From the NCBI GenBank assembly GCA_002389045.1, contig DGNS01000010.1, forward strand, positions 176,351 through 240,350: a DNA stretch of 64,000 bases, given 5' to 3'. The notes below the pieces were generated by a model that had not been told where the DNA came from, did no database searches, and saw nothing but the letters and a program-made list of their open reading frames with translations. The stretch comes from Thiotrichaceae bacterium UBA4486. Its GTDB lineage: Bacteria; Pseudomonadota; Gammaproteobacteria; Eutrophobiales; Eutrophobiaceae. The position numbers and the translations under genes were made by a program. Below are positions 26,150 through 34,978 of this stretch, piece after piece. Each line of letters opens with the position of its first letter. The first letter of the stretch is position 1.

Positions 26150-26266
26150 CGTCATCCCCGTGCAGCCTGCCCCTGCAGGATGTTAGCCGGGGATAAGGAT
26201 CCATGCGCAGCGAAATCGCTTTATTGACTGGGTTCCCGCATTCGCGGGAAAGACGCGGAAGGATTC
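26150..26266. repeat. Dispersed palindromic repeat resembling RS3-type elements
   Basis: The stretch between amiC and tsaE contains GTCATCCCCG-type sequence and the palindrome TTCCCGCATTCGCGGGAA (26233-26250, 7-bp arms). Such GCGGGAA/TTCCCGC units are dispersed repeats in many beta- and gammaproteobacteria. No gene is visible in the 462-bp gap 25931-26392, so the element is its main content. Confidence 0.55.
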
Positions 26267-26392
26267 ATGCTTGCCGGGCTACGTGCCATTCATTTGTAAA
26301 TGTATTTACGCCGTTAAGTACTTGGGTTGTGCGATGAAGCGTATCGGCGCCGGCAACGGTTATCCGGCGTTGGATAAGTGATGACCCGGAGT

Positions 26393-26866
26393 CTATTGCT
26401 GTTGTTGCTGTTCGGCGTTCAGTTGCCTGAGCAGCGTCCGGCCACGATCCGTGTGCGCAGAAATGGCCACTTCCCGGCCCGGCTCCGTTATTGTGATATG
26501 GATGTCGAGATCGGCGAGGGGCAGCACGGGCTCGCCCTTTTCGGGCCATTCGACCAGGCAGAGTCCGGCACTTTCGAAATAATCCCGGATCCCCATCGCC
26601 TCCAGCTCTTCGGGATCATTGAGCCGGTACAGATCAAAGTGATAAACGCGTCTGCCGCCCGTTTGATAGGCTTCCACCAGGGTATAGGTCGGACTCTTGA
26701 CCGCGGAGGCATGACCCAGTTGCCGCAGAAAGCCGCGCACGAACGTGGTTTTGCCGGCGCCGAGATCACCTCGCAAGGCGACCAGCAACGACTGCGGCCG
26801 AGTCGTTGCCAGTCTTGCCGCCAGCGCTTCCATGGCTTCGGGAGTGTCAATTGTAAACGTGATCAA
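26393..26866 (-). CDS. tsaE: tRNA t6A biosynthesis ATPase TsaE
   Basis: At 157 residues, TsaE has the Walker A motif RGDLGAGKTTFVRGFL near residue 34, the SPTYTLVEAY segment and LVEWPEKGE. It supports the TsaBCDE complex that makes threonylcarbamoyladenosine at A37 of ANN-decoding tRNAs. Its 5' end overlaps nnrD by 4 bp. The C-terminus ends in five glutamines encoded by a CAG/CAA run, which is harmless but length-variable. The gene order nnrD-tsaE-amiC is conserved. Confidence 0.96.
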   Translation of the reverse strand: MITFTIDTPEAMEALAARLATTRPQSLLVALRGDLGAGKTTFVRGFLRQLGHASAVKSPTYTLVEAYQTGGRRVYHFDLYRLNDPEELEAMGIRDYFESAGLCLVEWPEKGEPVLPLADLDIHITITEPGREVAISAHTDRGRTLLRQLNAEQQQQQ

Positions 26867-28338
26867 GAACGGGAATTGAGCAGTTTACGCAGATGAGGAA
26901 ACAAATCGCCGGCCAGCAGTCCACGCTCTCCATCGACGCCGGCAGCGCGATCCGCCGCACGAGCATGCAGGGAAACACCCAGGCGGGCGGCCATAGCCGG
27001 GTCTGATCCCTGTGCCAGCAAAGCGGCAATAACGCCGGTTAAAACATCGCCCATGCCGCCGCTGGCCATGCCGGGATTACCACCGCTATGGACTGAAATC
27101 CGGCCCTCGCCGTCCGCCACCAGGGTCCCGCTGCCTTTTAACACGGCGATACCGCCAAAGGACTTTTGCAGCGCCTCGATCGCGGCATAACGATCCGCCT
27201 GTATATCGGCCGTGGTGCACCCGAGCAAACGCGCCGCCTCGCCGGGATGCGGTGTGATGATCCGCTGTTCAGCGGGCGCCGGTTCGCGCGCCAGCAGGTT
27301 CAGTGCATCGGCGTCCATCACCGTGGGCAAGCGGCATTCCCCGACTCTGGACAACATTTGCACTGACCATTCAGACTGACCGAGCCCCGGACCGATCGCC
27401 ACCACGCCGGCTTTCTCCAGCAAGGGCAGCAATTCGGCGATGGTTTCAACACCCTGACACATGAGTTCCGGCCGGCCTGTATTGATAGTGGCGGCATGAG
27501 CCTTGCGCGTGGCCACACTGACCAGGCCGGCGCCACAGCGCGCCGCGGCCTCGGCCGCCATGCGCACCGCGCCGCTGTACCCGTGATCGCCGCCGATCAC
27601 CAGTACGTGACCGAAGTGGCCCTTGTGCGCGGTTCTGGATCGCGGTGCCAGGACATTCTGCAAATCCTCCCAGGTCACCTGATCAACGTTGGACTTGACG
27701 GCGGCAAAGGTGTCCGCGGGCACGTCGAGGTCATTGAAGACTCTATCGCCGCAGACATCCGCGGCCATGCCGGTATACAGGCCGCGTTTACGGCCGATGA
27801 AGGTGACCGTGCAATCCGCGCGAAAAGCAATTCCCATGATGCGGCCCGTATCAGCGTGCAGACCGGTCGGGATATCAATGGCCATGCGAGCGCCAGGGCG
27901 CTGATTGGCCTGTTCGATGACCGTTTTCCAGGTTCCGGAAACGTCGCGATCCAGCCCGGTCCCCAGCAGCGCATCCACGTAGACATCGGCATCGGCAAGT
28001 ACGCCGGAATAATTCGCCGTTGAAACACCGGCGCTGCACATCGCCTCAAAGGCCGAACGCGCATCGCCTTGCAGCTTCGCCGGATCGCCCACCAGTACGG
28101 CAGTCACATCGAGCCCCTCAACGTGAGCAAGCCGGGAGACGACAAAACCGTCGCCGGCATTGTTACCCAGTCCGCAGAGAACGATAACCAACCTGGCCGA
28201 CGGCCAGCGCCGGCGCAATTCCGCGAAGGCGGCGGCGCCGGCGCGTTCCATCAGGGTCAGGCCGGGAATGCCCTGGACTTCAATTGCCTGCCGATCCAGT
28301 TCACGGACCTGATTTGCGGTATAGAGCGGCAGCGGCAT
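26863..28338 (-). CDS. nnrD: Bifunctional NAD(P)HX epimerase/dehydratase
   Basis: The 491-residue protein fuses a YjeF-N epimerase domain (about 1-215, with LCGLGNNAGDGFVVSRLA) to a ribokinase-like dehydratase domain (about 225-490). The latter carries GPGLGQSEW, HPGEAARLLG, VLKGSGTLV and the NPGMASGGMGDVLTG motif. It repairs hydrated NADH and NADPH. It overlaps tsaE and lies downstream of orn. Length and motifs are normal. Confidence 0.96.
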   Translation of the reverse strand: MPLPLYTANQVRELDRQAIEVQGIPGLTLMERAGAAAFAELRRRWPSARLVIVLCGLGNNAGDGFVVSRLAHVEGLDVTAVLVGDPAKLQGDARSAFEAMCSAGVSTANYSGVLADADVYVDALLGTGLDRDVSGTWKTVIEQANQRPGARMAIDIPTGLHADTGRIMGIAFRADCTVTFIGRKRGLYTGMAADVCGDRVFNDLDVPADTFAAVKSNVDQVTWEDLQNVLAPRSRTAHKGHFGHVLVIGGDHGYSGAVRMAAEAAARCGAGLVSVATRKAHAATINTGRPELMCQGVETIAELLPLLEKAGVVAIGPGLGQSEWSVQMLSRVGECRLPTVMDADALNLLAREPAPAEQRIITPHPGEAARLLGCTTADIQADRYAAIEALQKSFGGIAVLKGSGTLVADGEGRISVHSGGNPGMASGGMGDVLTGVIAALLAQGSDPAMAARLGVSLHARAADRAAGVDGERGLLAGDLFPHLRKLLNSRS

Positions 28339-28416
28339 CAGGCTCTCCCGGAAACGCTGCGGCTATGATGCTTGCTTCCGTTACGGTGATCGTACATGGT
28401 CGGGGGTACACCGTTA

Positions 28417-28965
28417 TCAGGTGACGGGAATAAAAAAATGTTCACGGTAAAACTTCAGTTCGGCGATGGAATCACGAATATCGTCCAGCGCCAGATGGGT
28501 GGATTCCTTACTGAACCCGGGTTTGTCGTGATACCAGCGCGCAATGATTTCCTTGACCGAACTGACGTCCAGGTTGCGGTAGTGAAAATACGACTCCAGT
28601 TCCGGCATCAGCCGGTGCATGAACCGGCGATCCTGGCAGATGCTGTTTCCACACATGGGTGAAACTCTTTCGGGGACGTATTCTCTAATGAATTCAAGCG
28701 TCTGCTCTTCGGCGTCGGCCGTGCTGTAACGGCTTTCGCGAACCCGTTCGACCAGGCCTGATTGCGTGTGCTGGCGGGTATTCCATTCATCCATGGCCTC
28801 GAGATCCGCATCGTCCTGGTGAATGGCGACCACCGGCCCTTCGGCCAGAATGTTCAACTGGCTGTCGGTGATGATGGTGGCTATCTCGATGATTCGATCG
28901 GTGTCCGTATCCAGCCCGGTCATTTCCAGGTCGACCCAGATCAGATTACCGGTGGATTGAGGCAT
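28417..28965 (-). CDS. orn: Oligoribonuclease
   Basis: The 182-residue DEDDh exonuclease carries the first motif WVDLEMTGLD (D and E ligands), the CGNSICQDRRF motif and the late HLALDDIRDSI. It degrades 2- to 5-nt RNAs including pGpG, the product of EAL phosphodiesterases, which fits the four c-di-GMP proteins in this window. It is divergent from the M48 protease gene, and the 89-bp gap between them contains both promoters. Confidence 0.97.
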   Translation of the reverse strand: MPQSTGNLIWVDLEMTGLDTDTDRIIEIATIITDSQLNILAEGPVVAIHQDDADLEAMDEWNTRQHTQSGLVERVRESRYSTADAEEQTLEFIREYVPERVSPMCGNSICQDRRFMHRLMPELESYFHYRNLDVSSVKEIIARWYHDKPGFSKESTHLALDDIRDSIAELKFYREHFFIPVT

Positions 28966-29054
28966 ACAGAGGTTTCCTTGAAGATGTTAATATGGCGCAA
29001 CGAGATCGCGGTCAAGACCGTTAATGTAACAATATTTGGCAAAGAACGAAAAAC

Positions 29055-30299
29055 ATGAATCTGTTTACAATCATTTTTATTTCCGCCCTGGCCCTGAGCA
29101 TCGGGGTTCAGTGGTTTCTCATTCACCGCCATATACGCCATGTCAGCGCCAACCGCAACGCGGTTCCCGATGCGTTCAGTGACGCCATCACCCCGGAGGA
29201 ACACCGCAAGGCCGCCGACTACACCTGCGACAAGAGCCGTTTCGGGCTTTACGAAATGCTGGTGGCCGGCGTGCTGCTCCTGATCTGGACACTGGGCGGC
29301 GGACTGCAACTGCTGGACAGCGCTGTCCGTGCATCGGGATTGCAGGAAATTTTCGCAGGCACCCTGTTTATCCTCTGTTTTCTGGCCATCTCGGCACTGC
29401 TGGATGTGCCCATGTCATTGTACCGGGCGTTTGGCATCGAGGAGAAATACGGCTTCAACAAAATGACCCTGAAACTGTTTTTTACCGACATGATGAAAAG
29501 TGCCGTACTCGGGTTGCTGATCGGCACCCCCATGATCCTGCTGGTGTTATGGATCATGGACAACGCCGGCAGCCTGTGGTGGTTTTATGTCTGGCTGACC
29601 TGGCTGGGTTTCAGCATTCTGATGATGTGGGCCTATCCGGCGTTTATTGCACCGTTCTTCAACAAGTTCCGGCCGCTGGAAAATGCCGAGCTGAAACAGC
29701 GTATCGAGGCGCTGCTGGAACGCAACGGTTTTGCCAACCAGGGCATATTTGTCATGGACGGCTCGGCCCGTTCGACCCATGGCAATGCCTACTTTACCGG
29801 TCTCGGCAAAAACAAGCGCATTGTCTTTTTCGATACCCTGCTCGATGAACTCAAGCACGATGAAATCGAAGCCGTGCTGGCTCATGAACTCGGGCATTTC
29901 AAATGCAACCATATCGTCAAACGCATTACCGTACTCGGCACAATTTTCCTGCTCGGACTGGCCCTGCTCGGCTGGCTGATTCAGAATCCATGGTTCTTCA
30001 ACGGGCTCGGAGTGGAAAATCCTTCCAACTACATGGCACTGGTCCTGTTTGTCATTGTCGCGCCGGCGTTCACCTTTATATTGCAACCGCTGTTTTCCTG
30101 GATATCCCGGCAACATGAATTCGAGGCCGACGATTTTGCCGCATCCCAGGCGCAGAGCGTCAACCTCGTCCATGCCCTGGTAAAACTGTACAAGGAAAAT
30201 GCGAATACATTGACACCCGATCCGCTGTATTCCGCGTTCCATGATTCACACCCGCCCGCGCCCATTCGTATCGCCCATCTGAACGCGGGGCTCGCGTGA
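29055..30299 (+). CDS. M48-family membrane zinc endopeptidase (Ste24-like)
   Basis: The 414-residue integral membrane protease has an N-terminal multi-helix M48_N region and the zinc motif HELGH (H277, E278, H281). The third ligand region follows, near QHEFEADDFAASQA. It resembles CAAX protease 1/Ste24 more than HtpX because of its length and N-terminal helices. Bacterial members are thought to cleave membrane or periplasmic proteins. The stop overlaps the GTG start of the downstream cytochrome c gene. Confidence 0.92.
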   Translation: MNLFTIIFISALALSIGVQWFLIHRHIRHVSANRNAVPDAFSDAITPEEHRKAADYTCDKSRFGLYEMLVAGVLLLIWTLGGGLQLLDSAVRASGLQEIFAGTLFILCFLAISALLDVPMSLYRAFGIEEKYGFNKMTLKLFFTDMMKSAVLGLLIGTPMILLVLWIMDNAGSLWWFYVWLTWLGFSILMMWAYPAFIAPFFNKFRPLENAELKQRIEALLERNGFANQGIFVMDGSARSTHGNAYFTGLGKNKRIVFFDTLLDELKHDEIEAVLAHELGHFKCNHIVKRITVLGTIFLLGLALLGWLIQNPWFFNGLGVENPSNYMALVLFVIVAPAFTFILQPLFSWISRQHEFEADDFAASQAQSVNLVHALVKLYKENANTLTPDPLYSAFHDSHPPAPIRIAHLNAGLA

Positions 30300-30586
30300 A
30301 CACGCGTACACTGTCATACACTGCGTTGCTGCTTTTATCAGGCTGGCTGACGGCAGCACAGGCGGCGGACCTGGCCAACGGCAAGCAACTCTATGAAGCC
30401 CATTGCACCCGTTGTCACAGCGAGGAAGTCTTTCTGCGTTCCGATCGCCTGGTCAACACCGAACAGCAGTTAGTCGAACGTATACGCCAGTGCGAACTCA
30501 GTAATGAACTGGCCTGGTTCGAGGAAGAAGTGGCGAATGTCGCCGCTTACCTGGCAACCGAGTTTTATCAATTCGATCAGAAATGA
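30296..30586 (+). CDS. Small periplasmic monohaem cytochrome c
   Basis: At 96 residues, the protein has a signal peptide (about 1-22, ending AQAAD) and one haem site C37-T-R-C40-H41. The start is GTG, overlapping the TGA of the protease gene (GTGA at 30296-30299), so the two are translationally coupled. I see no clear distal methionine in the usual context, apart from the ending region. It is probably an electron carrier of the class I type. The link to the protease is unexplained. Confidence 0.88.
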   Translation: MNTRTLSYTALLLLSGWLTAAQAADLANGKQLYEAHCTRCHSEEVFLRSDRLVNTEQQLVERIRQCELSNELAWFEEEVANVAAYLATEFYQFDQK

Positions 30587-30618
30587 TTGATCCGTACAAC
30601 CCGTTAAGGAGCCGGCAC

Positions 30619-31023
30619 ATGTCATTCAAGTCAAAAATTACCGTTGTGTTCTCAGGACTCATCATCGGTCTGTGTGTACTGCCGGCATGGGCGGCGAACG
30701 GAATGAGCGAGGAACAGATGCAACAGATGATGAAACAGGCCGAGGCAATGCAACAGTGTTTCGCCGACATCGACCCGGCAGTCATGAAAAAACTGGAAGC
30801 CAGGGGCAAACAGATGCAGGCCGAGGTCAAGGCGTTGTGCGATGCCGGCAACCGCGACCAGGCACAGAGCACGGCCATGCAGTACGGCCGTGAATTCGCC
30901 GATTCGAAGGAAATGCAGGCCGTGATGAAGTGCGGAGCCATGGCGGAACAGATGGTTGGACAAATGTCCATGATGACGCCCGAACAGATTGATAAGCGCG
31001 GCCATGTCTGTGATAACATGTAA
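30619..31023 (+). CDS. Secreted methionine-rich protein of unknown function
   Basis: From ATG 30619, with GGAG ten bases upstream, the protein has 134 residues: a signal peptide to about residue 26 and a helical mature part with many methionines. MSEEQMQQMMKQAEAMQ is an example, and the C-terminal part has further M pairs plus four cysteines. No family is recognised. Methionine-rich periplasmic proteins sometimes bind copper, and the four cysteines could form disulphides, but this is speculative. It lies 33 bp after the cytochrome gene, probably in the same operon. Confidence 0.72.
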   Translation: MSFKSKITVVFSGLIIGLCVLPAWAANGMSEEQMQQMMKQAEAMQQCFADIDPAVMKKLEARGKQMQAEVKALCDAGNRDQAQSTAMQYGREFADSKEMQAVMKCGAMAEQMVGQMSMMTPEQIDKRGHVCDNM

Positions 31024-31229
31024 CTGACAGCACACATCCGGAGCTCCCGGACAGGCAGGGATCGCCCCATGAACAGTAACACTACAGACACTCGCCGGTT
31101 TCAGTTTAGAACCGGTCTACAGCGTCCACCTCGCCAGGCGGATTACATAGTGGTCTCAGCGTTTATCCCTTATCATTCACCACCCCGCGGCAGGTTATCC
31201 AGGCTTTACTAACATGGCAAAGCGATCCC

Positions 31230-32201
31230 TTGACTATTGATACCGCATGTACAACCAAGATGGTAGATGACTTCAGATTCGAGGATATCGTTGAATCAGC
31301 GCACGATATCATTATCGTCACCAAACCTGACGACGGCGATGTCGCCAGGCAGACGATCGTTTACGTCAACCCGGCCTTCACGGTAGTCACCGGCTACAGC
31401 CGCAGGGAAGCCCTCGGCAAAAAAGCCAAATTACTGGAACTGTTCGAGGACGAGGCGGAACGGGCCGAAGTGTTGACCACCATGAAAGACAGGTTGCCTG
31501 TCAAGGCAACCGTCCGCAGCCGCAAAAAAACCGGTGAATACCACTGGCTCAACCTGATCATCGCACCGCTCAAGGACCTGAACGGGGAGTACAGCTATTT
31601 TGCAACTATCGAAAGAGATGTTACCCGTGAACAAGAACTGATTGATAAACTGGAAGAACTGTCAAAAACCGATCCCCTGACCGGTTTGCTGAATCGCAGG
31701 GCGCTGCAGGAACTTGCCCAGGCTGAAATATCCAGGTTCCAGCGTACCGGTACGCCGTTTTGCCTGCTGGCGATTGACCTTGATTATTTTAAAAAGTTCA
31801 ACGATACCTGGGGCCACACCGTCGGTGACAGGATGTTAAAAGCCGTTGCTGAAAAGTTACTCAACCAGGAGCGTGACTACGATTACGTGGCCAGAACCGG
31901 CGGCGAGGAATTCTGCATACTGCTGGCTGATACCACCCTTGAACAAGCCGGCAAGGCGGCCGGGCGGGTCAGAAAGCTGATTTCCAATATTGATATCGTC
32001 GCCGATGAGGAACATGTAGTCATCACGCCCAGTATCGGTATCGCCGAAATCACAAAATCGGACGAGACCCTGGATAGTGTGCTGGAACGCGCTGACAAGG
32101 CCCTGTATCACGCCAAGGACTCGGGCAGGAATTGCGTGGTCAGCATTGAAGACGGGAAGCTGACAATCGTCAACGGGACCCGCGGCGCCTCGTGTAAATA
32201 A
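31230..32201 (+). CDS. PAS-GGDEF diguanylate cyclase
   Basis: The 323-residue soluble protein has a PAS domain (about 15-135, with NPAFTVVTGYSRREALGK and a PAC segment) and a GGDEF domain (about 145-310). The signature is G-G-E-E-F at 224-228, a fully active type, and there is no RxxD inhibitory site in the usual place. The PAS lacks the LOV cysteine motif, so no flavin light sensing is predicted. TTG 31230 gives the longest form and ATG 31260 is an alternative start. It is a single gene. Confidence 0.87.
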   Translation: MTIDTACTTKMVDDFRFEDIVESAHDIIIVTKPDDGDVARQTIVYVNPAFTVVTGYSRREALGKKAKLLELFEDEAERAEVLTTMKDRLPVKATVRSRKKTGEYHWLNLIIAPLKDLNGEYSYFATIERDVTREQELIDKLEELSKTDPLTGLLNRRALQELAQAEISRFQRTGTPFCLLAIDLDYFKKFNDTWGHTVGDRMLKAVAEKLLNQERDYDYVARTGGEEFCILLADTTLEQAGKAAGRVRKLISNIDIVADEEHVVITPSIGIAEITKSDETLDSVLERADKALYHAKDSGRNCVVSIEDGKLTIVNGTRGASCK

Positions 32202-32298
32202 AAGTCCGCTTCATTATAGAACGAAAATTGATCCGCCCCGGCACGACTACGATCATCTCTTGGCGGGTATCCGGTATGCCGCCGAACATACCGTCTGC

Positions 32299-33630
32299 TC
32301 AGTGTGCCGTGAGTACACTGAGCAGCCTGTCGTAGCGATTGCGCACATCCGCGATATCGTTTCTTTCCGGCAGGGCGGCTTCGCTGGCTGACATGATCAT
32401 TTCAGCCTGCCGGGCTATCGCCTGTCGGTATTCCGCGGTCCTTGCACAGGCGGCCACATCCGCCAGAACCTCGATCAATCTTATTGAAACGGCAACACTG
32501 TCACGGCCGTACTGGCGTACCTGGTCTATAGCGGTATTGACAACGCCGCTATAGGTGACCGCTTTACTGATGATCCTGGGATTCCCATCCTCATCCCGTT
32601 CACAGCCCGAAGGGAATTCCCTGTTCGCCAGATGACACAGGGCGGCGCCCAGCCGGTCAATGCAGGCGATGGCCGTGTAAGGATCGTTAATCCCGGGTGA
32701 CAGCGCCCGCACCGCCACTTCAACCAGCTGGTTGACGGCACACTCGATGTCCTGCTCCGGTGTACGCCGATAGCCGATGATAAAAGCATCCGACATACGC
32801 CCGAGCACATCTGTTTCCATCTCTTTGACAGAATGCACCGTGACCAGCGTGAAACCCCTGATTATGCTATGTCCCGCCCGGTAATGGACTTCCAACAACA
32901 GATCATTGTCCGTGGCTGTGTTTTTCAGGCCAGGCCGATCAATCGCCTGCAAATACCCGTCTTCCCCGGCGAACACCTGTGTTTTAACGGGATATCGTTC
33001 GTAAAGACCCTCGTCCACGGGCGGCTTCTGTGCATTCCCTTCATCACCCGGATTATCCCGCTCCGGGAAAAGACTCTGCAAATTATCAAGCAGCTCACTG
33101 TAAACGACTTCAATGACATGATCGGCCTGGATCGAAGTGGATACATGATGAATGAAATAAATAAGAACGATGACACCGGCCAGGGCCATGGCGATTGCCA
33201 GGGACACGGAAAGGTTCAGTGTCAACGCGCCATTATCGCCGGCAAATACATGGCGCAGTATCAACAGACAATAAATAAAGGTGGAGATAAAAGTGCCGAG
33301 CACGACCTGCGTGCTGGTGCTCTGCATGAAATTTCTCAGCAGGCGCGGGCCGAACTGTGAAGAAGCCAGGGTCAGCGCAACGATGGTGATGGAAAAGACC
33401 ACGCCGGCCACCGTGATCATCGAGGCGGCGATGGTCGACAGAATCGCCCTGGCACCGTCGGGTCCGCCACTGTAGAGCAAGTCGTAGACACGTGATTGTT
33501 CGAGGTTTATCTGCGTGTCCAGAGCGATCATGACGAATGAAAGCATTACGGCTGTCATGACCATTACCACGGGGATAAACCAGAAACTGCTGCTGATGTA
33601 TCCCCAGATATTAAGCAACCTGGTTTTCAT
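32299..33630 (-). CDS. DUF2254 membrane protein
   Basis: This 443-residue protein has four N-terminal transmembrane helices (about 15-160, with GVVFSITIVALTLASSQFGPRLL). A soluble C-terminal domain follows, with ALSPGINDPYTAIACIDRLG. It matches the DUF2254 family, whose function is unproven but is often discussed in ion or small-molecule transport. It stands alone, downstream of recR and on the same strand. Confidence 0.88.
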   Translation of the reverse strand: MKTRLLNIWGYISSSFWFIPVVMVMTAVMLSFVMIALDTQINLEQSRVYDLLYSGGPDGARAILSTIAASMITVAGVVFSITIVALTLASSQFGPRLLRNFMQSTSTQVVLGTFISTFIYCLLILRHVFAGDNGALTLNLSVSLAIAMALAGVIVLIYFIHHVSTSIQADHVIEVVYSELLDNLQSLFPERDNPGDEGNAQKPPVDEGLYERYPVKTQVFAGEDGYLQAIDRPGLKNTATDNDLLLEVHYRAGHSIIRGFTLVTVHSVKEMETDVLGRMSDAFIIGYRRTPEQDIECAVNQLVEVAVRALSPGINDPYTAIACIDRLGAALCHLANREFPSGCERDEDGNPRIISKAVTYSGVVNTAIDQVRQYGRDSVAVSIRLIEVLADVAACARTAEYRQAIARQAEMIMSASEAALPERNDIADVRNRYDRLLSVLTAH

Positions 33631-33672
33631 GGTGTTGCTCCCGGTTGTTACCAGCGCTGTGCAGGTTTATGT

Positions 33673-34269
33673 TTACTCGACCGGCCGGCGGCCACTGAGC
33701 GCGTGCGACAGGGTATTGCTGTCAATGTATTCCAGGTCGCCACCCATGGGAATACCCAGGGCCAGGCGGCTGACACGGATGCCGCGTTTTTTCACCATCT
33801 CGCTGATATAGTGCGCCGTGGCTTCGCCTTCCACCGTGGTTCCGGTGGCCAGAATGATCTCCTCGACCGACTCCCGGTCCAGCAATTGTTCAAGCTGATC
33901 CAGCCCCAGTTCATCGGGACCCACGCCATCGAGCGGTGACAGGTGGCCCATGAGCACGAAGTAGAGCCCGTTGTAATGCGCCTCCTCGATGGCGTAGACA
34001 TCGGCGGGACTTTCCACTATGCACAGCAATGTGCGGTCACGCTTGTGACTGGCACAAACCTGGCATAACTCGCTTTCACTGAAAGTGCGGCAAGACTGAC
34101 AATGGCCGATCCGATCCATGGCCTCAACCAGCACCGTGGCCAGTTCACGGGCGTTCTGGCGCTTGCTCTGTAACAGTTGATAAGCGATACGCCGGGCGGA
34201 TTTTTTACCGATGCCCGGCATGCATTGCAGTGATGCCACCAGGCGGGTCAGTAACGGGGATTCAATCAT
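33673..34269 (-). CDS. recR: Recombination protein RecR
   Basis: The 198-residue protein has a helix-hairpin-helix start (MPGIGKKSARRIAYQLL) and a C4 zinc finger (CQSC and CQVC). A Toprim domain follows with VVESPADVYAIEEAHYNGLYFVLMG. RecR works with RecF/RecO to load RecA at gaps. It follows ybaB and dnaX in the standard order dnaX-ybaB-recR. Confidence 0.97.
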   Translation of the reverse strand: MIESPLLTRLVASLQCMPGIGKKSARRIAYQLLQSKRQNARELATVLVEAMDRIGHCQSCRTFSESELCQVCASHKRDRTLLCIVESPADVYAIEEAHYNGLYFVLMGHLSPLDGVGPDELGLDQLEQLLDRESVEEIILATGTTVEGEATAHYISEMVKKRGIRVSRLALGIPMGGDLEYIDSNTLSHALSGRRPVE

Positions 34270-34400
34270 GCCGAATTCGTCCGCAAATCCGGCGGAAACG
34301 GAACGGTAATAAACAGGCCATCGCTGTTCACACGCCGGTGAAAGATCATCGTGACTTTATGATGGATGCGAATCTCGCCTGGTACAACCGCCTCGAACAT

Positions 34401-34724
34401 TCAGAAAGGCAGTTTCATGCCTGGCGGTAATCCCATCCCCGCCGTCAGGGATGACATTTTTTCCTGGGTGGTTGTTTCTACACGCTGGTTGGCGTCATTG
34501 ACGGCGGCGGCGACCAGATCCTCGAGCATTTCCCGGTCGTCCCCGATGAGGCTGGGATCGATCTCGACACGCCTGACGTCGTGACGGCAGGTCATGGTGA
34601 CCTTGACCAGGCCCGCACCGGATTCCCCGGTGACTTCCACACTTTCAAGTTCAGCCTGCGCTTTCTGCATGTTTTCCTGCATCTGCTGCGCCTGTTTCAT
34701 GATATTGCCCAAACCGCCTTTCAT
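34401..34724 (-). CDS. ybaB: YbaB/EbfC-family nucleoid-associated protein
   Basis: The 107-residue protein has the N-terminal helix MKQAQQMQENMQKAQAELES and the central VKVTMTCRHDVRRVEIDPSL strand region of the YbaB/EbfC family. Members form DNA-binding dimers. It sits between dnaX and recR, but unlike most genomes the dnaX-ybaB gap holds a long repeat array (34765-34978). Confidence 0.96.
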   Translation of the reverse strand: MKGGLGNIMKQAQQMQENMQKAQAELESVEVTGESGAGLVKVTMTCRHDVRRVEIDPSLIGDDREMLEDLVAAAVNDANQRVETTTQEKMSSLTAGMGLPPGMKLPF

Positions 34725-34764
34725 CTTTGCTACCTCTTTTATTAATCGGAATACCTTTGTGAGT

Positions 34765-34978
34765 GGTTATTGGTGATTGGTGATTGGTGATTGGTGAATA
34801 AAATGTGCAATTCCAGAATGAATGTCAATGTGCTGTCAATTCACCGTTTAACGTTCAAGATTCCAGGTTCAACGTTCACCATTCACCATTCACTATTCAC
34901 CATTCACCATTCACCGTTGACTGTTCACCGTTGACTGTTCACTGTTGTCTGTTGTCTGTTGTCTGTTGCCTGTCCTCC
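34765..34978. repeat. 7-bp repeat array in inverted halves at the dnaX 3' end
   Basis: Five heptamers of GGTGATT type (34765-34799) are followed by about 40 unrelated bases. About twenty heptamers of RTTCACC, GTTGACT and GTTGTCT type then run from 34839 to 34978 in unbroken 7-bp phase. GGTGAAT on the left is the reverse complement of ATTCACC on the right, so the halves can pair. The right half runs across the dnaX stop (34939-34941) and encodes its final dozen residues. Confidence 0.9.

Noticed and set aside
31260..31640. PAS domain as a LOV light sensor
   Set aside because: The flavin-binding cysteine motif GxNCRFLQ is absent.
34839..34978. Heptamer array as a CRISPR
   Set aside because: Units are 7 bp and contiguous without spacers; no cas genes nearby.
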